Below, in pieces: positions 7,064 through 12,588 of a stretch of DNA of 12,588 nucleotides. The translations under genes were made by a program, and so were the position numbers. Origin of the DNA: Alphaproteobacteria bacterium (GTDB lineage Bacteria; Pseudomonadota; Alphaproteobacteria; Rs-D84); assembly GCA_017642565.1 (NCBI GenBank), contig JAGCOU010000045.1:1-12588 (forward strand), given 5' to 3'. The stretch's first letter is position 1, and each line of letters opens with the position of its first letter. Under the pieces are notes generated by a model. The model saw only the letters and a program-made list of their open reading frames with translations. It was not told where the DNA came from and made no database searches.

Positions 7064-7833
7064 TCTTTTAATTCAAGCATTAATCCACAATGGTCGGTAG
7101 GTTTATCGGCGAGACGCGGTTCCATATCTATTTCGCAATTTTTTATTAATTTCATAGCCGTTTTATTGCAAAGAAAATAGTCAAGACGCAATCCCTGGCG
7201 GTTGCCAACTGTGTCGCGACCACGATATCCGTACCATGTATAATCTATGGTGTCGGGATGCATGTTGCGCCATGCGTCTATCCAGCCTGCGTCCAGCCAT
7301 TGTTGCATAATTTCACGCGCCGCCGGTGCAGAAATAGATGAACCCAAATAATTTTTGGGGTTCCAGATATCTTCGTCCGTAATTGCGACATTATAATCAC
7401 CGCCGATTATCACGGGTTCTTCGCTGTCAATATATTGAGATATATATTTAGTAAAAGCCTTCATCCATTCGAGTTTATATGGGAATTTTGGTGATTCTAT
7501 GCAATCTCCGTTCGGCATATACACATTTATTAAACGAATGCGCCCGTCAACCACACATTCAAGAAATCTCGCGTTTGGGTCAGGGTAATTCGGCATGCCA
7601 AGAATAGTGTCTTCGATGGAATATTTAGAAAATGTTGCGACCCCATTCCATGATTTTTGACCAAAAACCTTTATATTATAGCCGTATTCGTCCAACAAAT
7701 TATACGGAAAATTAGCGGTTTCCACCTTTAATTCTTGGACTAATATGGTGTCATATTCGCCTTTTTTCAAAATTCCCATAAAACTTTCGATATGGGCACG
7801 GATGGAATTAATATTCAAAGTAAGTATTTTCAT
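7060..7833 (-). CDS. xthA: Exodeoxyribonuclease III (XthA-type AP endonuclease)
   Basis: A 257-residue exonuclease/endonuclease/phosphatase-fold protein that cleaves DNA 5' to abasic sites and removes 3' blocking groups in base-excision repair. The ExoIII motifs are complete: LNINSIR (6-12, Asn7), QELK with metal-binding Glu34, NVYMPNG (103-109, Tyr105), GGDYNVA (144-150, Asp146 and Asn148), RLDYF (216-220) and TDHCGL (246-251, catalytic Asp-His pair 247-248). Length is typical. It reads toward addB, and the two stop codons share TTAA (7060-7063), leaving no room for a terminator between them. AGAAGA (842-847 of the 7 kb block, i.e. 7842-7847) lies 8 bases before the ATG. The promoter is probably shared back-to-back with that of the ligase array. 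Confidence 0.96.
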   Translation of the reverse strand: MKILTLNINSIRAHIESFMGILKKGEYDTILVQELKVETANFPYNLLDEYGYNIKVFGQKSWNGVATFSKYSIEDTILGMPNYPDPNARFLECVVDGRIRLINVYMPNGDCIESPKFPYKLEWMKAFTKYISQYIDSEEPVIIGGDYNVAITDEDIWNPKNYLGSSISAPAAREIMQQWLDAGWIDAWRNMHPDTIDYTWYGYRGRDTVGNRQGLRLDYFLCNKTAMKLIKNCEIDMEPRLADKPTDHCGLMLELKD

Positions 7834-7835
7834 AA

Positions 7836-7864
7836 TTGCAATCTTCTTTTTATAATACTATAAT
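7836..7864 (+). promoter_or_regulatory. Near-consensus promoter of the ligase array
   Basis: TTGCAA (7836-7841), a 17-base spacer and a perfect TATAAT (7859-7864) on the plus strand. Transcription should start near 7871, giving a leader of about 33 bases before the first ligase gene. Its -10 box lies almost exactly on top of the opposing xthA -10 box (7860-7865). It is one of the two best promoter matches in the window and suggests constitutive expression of the array. Confidence 0.7.
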
Positions 7865-7888
7865 ATACCTTGTCCAATATAAAAACAA
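7860..7888 (-). promoter_or_regulatory. Promoter of xthA
   Basis: On the minus strand: -35 TTGTTT (7883-7888), a 17-base spacer and -10 TATTAT (7860-7865), one base off consensus. The transcript would start near 7853, leaving the AGAAGA site and a 20-base leader. An alternative pair, TTGGAC (7872-7877) and TATAAA (7849-7854), would start transcription inside the ribosome binding site and is less likely. Confidence 0.5.
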
Positions 7889-7889
7889 C

Positions 7890-7894
7890 AAGGA
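7890..7894 (+). promoter_or_regulatory. Ribosome binding site of ligase gene 1
   Basis: AAGGA stands 9 bases before ATG 7904. An out-of-frame ATG at 7899 is only 4 bases away and the in-frame ATG 7910 is 15 away, so 7904 is the best start. Confidence 0.65.
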
Positions 7895-7903
7895 TTTTAT
7901 GTT

Positions 7904-9484
7904 ATGAACATGTATCAATTTTTAGAGCAGGTGGCGAAAGAATCGCCAGATGCTTTGTATTTGGTACGCGAAAAAATCACATTCAAAGAAGTTCTTAAAT
8001 TAATTCATGCACGTGCAACTACGCTCAAAAAGGCCGGGGTTAAGGCTGGGGATGTAGTTGGTCTATTGGCGCATAATATTCCAGAATTTCCTGTGACGCT
8101 TTTCGCAATATGGTATCTCGGGGGAACTGTGTTGTTGTTGGATACAAATTTAACCCCGTTTGAATACGATAACATGACCAAAACGGTTAAATGTAAGTTC
8201 GTATGTGCTGAGAAATCTTTTTTCTATAAAGCAAAAGGTTTTAAATTTTTTGATATAGAAACCAAAGATGGCAAAGCAGATGCGAGATTAAAGCCAGCGA
8301 AAATAGGCGATGATGATATTGCAACTTTGTCGTTTACATCTGGTTCAACTGGACAGCCAAAGGTTGTGCCGTTAACCCATGGCAATCTTAAGACTTCGTC
8401 TGATTGTTATGCAGATATGGGGCAATGGATTCACAAAAATGAAATAATGTATGGCTTTTTGCCACTTTACCATGTGTTCGGTTTTGCTGCTGGTATTTTG
8501 GCACCTATGCATTTTCATATGGGTATTTTATTGCAGCCTACGATTAATCCAAAAAATATTTTGGATGATTTTAAAACCTATAGACCTCATTGTATACCTG
8601 CGGTTCCGCGGTTGTGGGAGGTTTTTCGTAACAAAATTATCGAAGGTATCAAAGCGCAACACAAATGGTGGTTGGCTTCTTTTGTTTTGAAATACCAAAA
8701 GGTATTAAACAAAACTGGGTTTGCATGGCTTGTTAGAAAAGTGCAAAAACCTGTACAAGATATATTCGGTGGTCGTGTCAATTTGATGATTGCTGGTGGT
8801 GCTGCGACAAAACCAGAAGTGGAAAGTTTTTACGAATCTTTGGGCATCGCTTTTGTCCAAGGATACGGAATGACTGAAACAGTGGGACCGTTTTGTTGTT
8901 CAAGACCTGTGAAACATCGTGTGCCTTTTGCGTTTGGAACACCTGTGGGTTGTTCGGAATGCACAATAAGGGATGCAGACGAGACAGGGGTTGGGACTCT
9001 TTGGGTTCGTGGACCAAATATATTCAAAGGTTATTTGAATAATGCCGCTGCTAATAAAGAGTTGTTCGACAAAGATGGTTGGTTTAATACTGGCGATTTA
9101 GTATATTTGGATAAAAATAAACAATACCACTTTGCTGGTCGTAAAAAACAAGTGATTGTTTTGGACAGTGGTAAAAATGTTTATCCTGATGAACTCGAAG
9201 CACTTTTTATGGATATAGAGGGTGTAAAAAATGTCGCTGTCTTTGAACACAAAGTAAAAGGCAAGACAGTGACTTATGGCGTTTTTCAGGTTGAACCAGA
9301 TATGACTATGGACAAATTGGCGAGAGAAGTCGCAAATCAAAATAAAAAAGTTGCGTCCTATAAATGGGTGACGCATTTTGCGATGACTGTTGATGATTTG
9401 CCAACAACCAGTACCCAAAAAGTCAAGCATCATGTTGTGCGTGAAAATTTAATAGCGGGTCTTTACCCAAATAAACATGAATAA
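7904..9484 (+). CDS. Long-chain fatty acid-CoA ligase-like adenylate-forming enzyme, copy 1
   Basis: A 526-residue member of the AMP-binding (ANL) superfamily. The family activates a carboxylate with ATP to an acyl-adenylate and usually transfers it to CoA. Motifs in order: P-loop TSGSTGQPK (145-153), LPLYHVFGF (186-194), YGMTE (321-325), NTGD (395-398), hinge GRKKQ (412-416) and C-terminal LPTTSTQK with the catalytic Lys at 506. The stretch between the substrate-binding region and IAGGA (296-300), with its KWW segment at 254-256, resembles long-chain acyl-CoA synthetases, in which this region contacts membrane or acyl chain. There is no signal peptide, carrier or thioesterase domain, so it is likely a cytosolic or membrane-peripheral enzyme. 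It is first of three tandem paralogues, 32 bases before the ribosome-site-selected start of copy 2. Acyl-ACP synthetase or medium-chain activity cannot be excluded. Confidence 0.87.
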   Translation: MNMYQFLEQVAKESPDALYLVREKITFKEVLKLIHARATTLKKAGVKAGDVVGLLAHNIPEFPVTLFAIWYLGGTVLLLDTNLTPFEYDNMTKTVKCKFVCAEKSFFYKAKGFKFFDIETKDGKADARLKPAKIGDDDIATLSFTSGSTGQPKVVPLTHGNLKTSSDCYADMGQWIHKNEIMYGFLPLYHVFGFAAGILAPMHFHMGILLQPTINPKNILDDFKTYRPHCIPAVPRLWEVFRNKIIEGIKAQHKWWLASFVLKYQKVLNKTGFAWLVRKVQKPVQDIFGGRVNLMIAGGAATKPEVESFYESLGIAFVQGYGMTETVGPFCCSRPVKHRVPFAFGTPVGCSECTIRDADETGVGTLWVRGPNIFKGYLNNAAANKELFDKDGWFNTGDLVYLDKNKQYHFAGRKKQVIVLDSGKNVYPDELEALFMDIEGVKNVAVFEHKVKGKTVTYGVFQVEPDMTMDKLAREVANQNKKVASYKWVTHFAMTVDDLPTTSTQKVKHHVVRENLIAGLYPNKHE

Positions 9485-9503
9485 TTAATTGTTGTATGAA
9501 TAT

Positions 9504-9508
9504 AAGGA
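9504..9508 (+). promoter_or_regulatory. Ribosome binding site of ligase gene 2
   Basis: AAGGA is 8 bases before ATG 9517 and selects that codon over the in-frame ATGs at 9496 and 9508. The chosen start also restores the N-terminus MNMYQ found in copies 1 and 3. Confidence 0.6.
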
Positions 9509-9516
9509 TGAATATC

Positions 9517-11097
9517 ATGAATATGTATCAATTATTAGAAAAAAATGTAGAAAGAAATCCAAAGACTGTGTTTTTGGTGCGTGAAAATGTAACATTTGAA
9601 GATTTGCCAAAATTGGTTCAGGCACGTGCTACAACTTTGAAGAAAGCAGGTGTCAAGGCCGGAGATGTTGTTGGTTTGTTGTCACATAATTTGCCACAAT
9701 TTCCAGTGACGCTTTTTGCAATATGGTATCTGGGCGGAACTGTGTTATTGCTTGATACAAATTTAACATCTGTTGAATATGAAAATATGACCCAGACCAC
9801 AAGTTGTAAATTTGTGTGTGCTGAAAAGTCTTTCTTTTATGATACCAAGACTTTTAAATTCTTTGATATAGAAACCAAAGATACAGACACAGATAAAAAT
9901 TTGAAGCCTTATCCTTTGAAAGATGACGATGTTGCGACAATGTCGTTTACATCTGGCTCTACTGGAAAACCAAAAGTTGTGCCACTTACACACTTTAATT
10001 TGGTTTCTTGTTCTGATAATTTGGAATATTTGAACCAATGGTTAAAACCAGGTGAAATGTTCTATGCATTTTTGCCTTTGTATCATGTGTTTGGATTTGC
10101 TGTTGGATTTTTAGCACCACTTCATTTTGGTATGGGAATTTTATTACAGTCGACAATTAATCCTAATGCAATTATGGCAGATTTTGCGCAATATAAACCA
10201 CAGGTTATACCGGCTGTGCCAAAGTTGTGGGAAATATTCCGCAAAAAGATTATTGACGGTATTAAGCAAAAGAAAAAATGGTGGTTGGTATCATTTATTA
10301 TGAATAACCAAAAATGGTTGCGTATGATTGGACTTGGAAAATTAGTTGATAAAGTATTGAATCAAATACGCGCTGTGTTCGGTGGTCGTGCCAGATTGCT
10401 GGTCGCCGGTGGTGCTGCAACTAAACCAGAAGTTGAAAAGTTCTATACGCAACTTGGTATGGCTTTTGTCCAAGGATATGGTATGACTGAAACAGTTGGA
10501 CCAATTTGTTGTTCAAAACCGCTTAAAAAACGCGTTCCATACGCTTTCGGTGCGCCGATGGGTGATACTGTGTGCGAGATTCGTAACAAAGATGAATCAG
10601 GTATCGGTATGTTGTGGGTTCGCGGAAATCAGGTTTTATGCGGATATTTGGATAATGATGCTGCTAATAAGGAAGCTTTTGACAAAGAAGGATTCTTCTG
10701 TACTGGCGATTTAGTATCGATGGATAAAAACGGGGAATTACATTTTGCCGGTCGTAAAAAACAAGTGATTGTTTTGGACAGCGGTAAAAATGTTTATCCT
10801 GATGAATTAGAAGGTCTGTTTATAGAAATACCTGGTGTAAAAAGTGTCGCTGTGTTTGAACACGAAGTGAACGATAAAACTGTCGCATACGGCGTGTTCA
10901 GCGTTGAACCAGATATGACAATGGAAAAGTTGGCAGCAGCAGTTGCACAAACTAATAAAAAGGTTGCGTCTTATAAATGGGTGACACATTTTGCAATGAC
11001 TACTGACGATTTGCCTGTGACGAGTACACAAAAAATTAAACACCATGTTGTTCGTCAGTGGCTGATTGATGGAAAATATCCAAACAGACATGAATAA
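9517..11097 (+). CDS. Long-chain fatty acid-CoA ligase-like adenylate-forming enzyme, copy 2
   Basis: From ATG 9517 this encodes 526 residues, exactly the length of copy 1, and aligns to it without gaps; by eye the last 140 residues are about 70% identical. All catalytic motifs persist: TSGSTGKPK (145-153), YGMTE (321-325), CTGD (395-398), GRKKQ (412-416), and LPVTSTQK with Lys 506. The putative membrane or acyl-binding segment differs (KKKWWLVSF at 252-260), so substrate choice may have shifted. An in-frame ATG at 9496 would add seven residues (MNIRMNI), but no ribosome binding site precedes it. It probably shares the transcript of copy 1, since the 32-base spacer holds no hairpin or convincing promoter. 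The real substrate is unknown. Confidence 0.87.
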   Translation: MNMYQLLEKNVERNPKTVFLVRENVTFEDLPKLVQARATTLKKAGVKAGDVVGLLSHNLPQFPVTLFAIWYLGGTVLLLDTNLTSVEYENMTQTTSCKFVCAEKSFFYDTKTFKFFDIETKDTDTDKNLKPYPLKDDDVATMSFTSGSTGKPKVVPLTHFNLVSCSDNLEYLNQWLKPGEMFYAFLPLYHVFGFAVGFLAPLHFGMGILLQSTINPNAIMADFAQYKPQVIPAVPKLWEIFRKKIIDGIKQKKKWWLVSFIMNNQKWLRMIGLGKLVDKVLNQIRAVFGGRARLLVAGGAATKPEVEKFYTQLGMAFVQGYGMTETVGPICCSKPLKKRVPYAFGAPMGDTVCEIRNKDESGIGMLWVRGNQVLCGYLDNDAANKEAFDKEGFFCTGDLVSMDKNGELHFAGRKKQVIVLDSGKNVYPDELEGLFIEIPGVKSVAVFEHEVNDKTVAYGVFSVEPDMTMEKLAAAVAQTNKKVASYKWVTHFAMTTDDLPVTSTQKIKHHVVRQWLIDGKYPNRHE

Positions 11098-11132
11098 TCA
11101 GTCTTTGAGGATAGTAGAATCGCGATAAATCT

Positions 11133-11166
11133 GTTCCGTTCCTAAGTTTAAACTTAGGAGCGGAAC
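11133..11166 (+). repeat. 34-base inverted repeat (17-bp hairpin) before ligase gene 3
   Basis: The left arm (11133-11149, GTTCCGTTCCTAAGTTT) and right arm (11150-11166, AAACTTAGGAGCGGAAC) are reverse complements except for one G.U-compatible pair. The inner 20 bases form a perfect palindrome centred on GTTTAAAC. As RNA it forms a long hairpin whose base is 7 bases from the ribosome binding site AAGG of copy 3. What follows is A-rich (ACAAAAAAAGG), and the minus strand lacks a U-run too, so it is not a standard terminator. It could be an mRNA-stability or processing element between copies 2 and 3, or a dimeric operator. The rest of this 88-base gap holds no convincing promoter. Confidence 0.85.
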
Positions 11167-11173
11167 ACAAAAA

Positions 11174-11177
11174 AAGG
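11174..11177 (+). promoter_or_regulatory. Ribosome binding site of ligase gene 3
   Basis: AAGG, within an A-rich run, is 8 bases before ATG 11186 and only 7 bases after the inverted repeat, so folding of the hairpin sits next to the site of ribosome entry. Confidence 0.6.
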
Positions 11178-11185
11178 TAATAAAA

Positions 11186-12588
11186 ATGAATATGTATCAA
11201 AAATTAGAAAATGCAGTTAATCAATGGCCTGAAAATTTATTTCTGGTTCGCGAAAATATTACTTATTCGCAATTCATAGACCAGGTGCGCGCTCGTGCGG
11301 CTACATTAAACAAGATGGGGATTAAGCATGGCGATGTTGTTGGGATTTTATCTCATAATTTGCCACAATTTCCATTGACTTTGTTTGCTGTGTGGTATTT
11401 GGGTGGAACTGTGTTAATGCTTGATACAAATTTGACGCCACGCGAATATGACAAAATGTGTGAAATCGCGGGTTGTAAATTTGTTTGTGCAGAACCTTCT
11501 TTCTTTTATAAGACGAGCAAGTTCAAATTTTATGATATAACTAAAAAAGATGGTGATATCGATTACGATTTAAGGGCTTATCCAGCAGAATCAACAGATG
11601 TTGCAACAATGTCGTTTACTTCTGGTTCTACTGGAACACCAAAGGTTGTGCCACTTACACACTTTAATTTAATAGAATGCGCGAATTCTTTGGAAGATAT
11701 GTCTGATTATTATCATTCTGGTGAAATAATGTACGGCTTTTTGCCACTTTATCATATATTTGGTTTTGCTGTATGTATTCTTGGGACAATTCAATATGGT
11801 GGTGGTCTGGTCTTGCAACCTGTGGTTAATCCTAAATATATCTTGGATGATTTTAAGAAATTTAGACCGCATGTTATTCCTGTTGTTCCGCGCGTTTTGG
11901 AATTATTCCGCAATAAAATTATCGATGGAATGAGACAGCAAAAGAAATGGAGAGTTGCATCTTTCATTTTAAATAATCAAAAAACTTTGAAAGATATGGG
12001 ACTTGATTTTGTCGTACGCAAAGTCCAAGAACCATTGTTGGATATTTTTGGTGGACGCGTGCGTTTGCTTATTGCTGGTGGGGCAGCAACTAAACCAGAA
12101 GTTGAAAATTTCTATGAATCTTTGGGGTTGGCGTTTATACAGGGTTATGGTTTGACTGAAACTGTTGGACCAATTTGTATTTCTAAACCAACAAATAAAA
12201 GACTTGCTTATTCTGTTGGTGCACCAACATCTAATAATGAATGCGAGATTCGTGATAAAGATGAAAACGGTGTTGGAATCTTGTGGGTACGTGGTCATCA
12301 AGTGTTTAATGGATACCTTAATAACGAAGAAGTTAATGCAACTGTATTTGACGAGAAAGGTTTCTTTAATACTGGCGATATGATGTATATGGATAAAAAT
12401 GGCGAATTGCATTTTGCAGGTCGTAAAAAACAAGTGATTGTTTTGGATAGCGGTAAAAATGTTTATCCTGATGAACTCGAAGGTTTGTTTATTGAGATAC
12501 CTGGCGTGAAAAATGTTGCGGTTTTTGAACACAAAGTAGGGGATAAAACTGTTGCATACGGCGTATTCCAAGTCACAGAAGATATGAC
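11186..12588 (+). CDS. Long-chain fatty acid-CoA ligase-like adenylate-forming enzyme, copy 3 (cut by window end)
   Basis: The reading frame is open from ATG 11186 to the window edge (467 whole codons, no stop), so the gene is partial at its 3' end. It begins MNMYQ like copies 1 and 2 and aligns to both without gaps: TSGSTGTPK (145-153), YGLTE (321-325, Met replaced by Leu), NTGD (395-398), GRKKQ (412-416). The C-terminal segment with the catalytic Lys, about 59 residues, lies outside the window. It is the more divergent copy: the Cys pair after YGMTETVGP (CCS in copies 1 and 2) is CIS here, and the KWW segment reads KKWRVASF (253-260). It is set apart from copy 2 by an 88-base gap with the inverted repeat. 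More copies may follow to the right. Confidence 0.87.
   Translation, partial: MNMYQKLENAVNQWPENLFLVRENITYSQFIDQVRARAATLNKMGIKHGDVVGILSHNLPQFPLTLFAVWYLGGTVLMLDTNLTPREYDKMCEIAGCKFVCAEPSFFYKTSKFKFYDITKKDGDIDYDLRAYPAESTDVATMSFTSGSTGTPKVVPLTHFNLIECANSLEDMSDYYHSGEIMYGFLPLYHIFGFAVCILGTIQYGGGLVLQPVVNPKYILDDFKKFRPHVIPVVPRVLELFRNKIIDGMRQQKKWRVASFILNNQKTLKDMGLDFVVRKVQEPLLDIFGGRVRLLIAGGAATKPEVENFYESLGLAFIQGYGLTETVGPICISKPTNKRLAYSVGAPTSNNECEIRDKDENGVGILWVRGHQVFNGYLNNEEVNATVFDEKGFFNTGDMMYMDKNGELHFAGRKKQVIVLDSGKNVYPDELEGLFIEIPGVKNVAVFEHKVGDKTVAYGVFQVTEDM

Noticed and set aside
11101..11132. Separate promoter for ligase copy 3
   Set aside because: TTGAGG followed by TAGAAT or TAAATC gives wrong spacing; no combination has acceptable boxes and spacing.
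11969..12571. 200-codon open frame on the minus strand within ligase copy 3
   Set aside because: Similar antisense frames occur at matching places in copies 1 and 2 (9098-9433 and 10807-11091) as by-products of codon bias; no ribosome binding site or family motif.
7904..12588. Non-ribosomal peptide or polyketide loading system
   Set aside because: The adenylation-type enzymes have no carrier, condensation or thioesterase domain, and the region after the P-loop resembles fatty acid-CoA ligases.
1..12588. CRISPR array, insertion sequence, phage or toxin-antitoxin locus
   Set aside because: No regularly spaced repeats, transposase or integrase motifs or small two-gene toxin units were seen on either strand.

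Overview
The window is AT-rich, gene-dense bacterial DNA using the standard code (TGA is a true stop in two genes). The alphaproteobacterial-type AddB, the penicillin-binding-protein activator next to rsmI and the very short intergenic spaces suggest a low-GC alphaproteobacterium, perhaps an uncultured, host-associated lineage. That placement is inference from gene content; no rRNA is present to confirm it.

Layout. At the left edge, a minus-strand tRNA unit runs from a good sigma70-type promoter (368-395) through tRNA-Gly(TCC) and tRNA-Tyr(GTA) to a hairpin terminator. Next comes a minus-strand cell-wall pair: a PBP-activator-like lipoprotein gene overlapping, by ATGA, a NagZ-like glycoside hydrolase gene that carries a membrane anchor. 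The lipoprotein gene is divergent from rsmI, the same arrangement as lpoA/rsmI in enterobacteria. The rightward unit rsmI-engB-addB is tightly overlapping and combines 16S rRNA methylation, ribosome assembly and double-strand-break repair. addB runs head-on into a minus-strand exonuclease III gene (xthA), and their stop codons share the bases TTAA.

From 7904 to the right edge are three consecutive genes for adenylate-forming enzymes of the long-chain fatty acid-CoA ligase type. The first two encode proteins of exactly 526 residues; the third is cut by the window end after 467 codons. All three align without gaps over the visible range. A near-consensus promoter precedes the first gene. A 34-base inverted repeat sits directly upstream of the ribosome binding site of the third.

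The most notable features are the triplicated ligase array with its intergenic hairpin, a 57-base segment almost frozen at the nucleotide level in all three copies, two divergent promoter pairs whose -10 boxes overlap, a tRNA-Tyr with a non-canonical 5' half, and a NagZ-like enzyme predicted to face the periplasm. I found no CRISPR array, insertion sequence, phage gene or known defence system. Most of the window is core housekeeping; the ligase array is the only part that looks like lineage-specific innovation.
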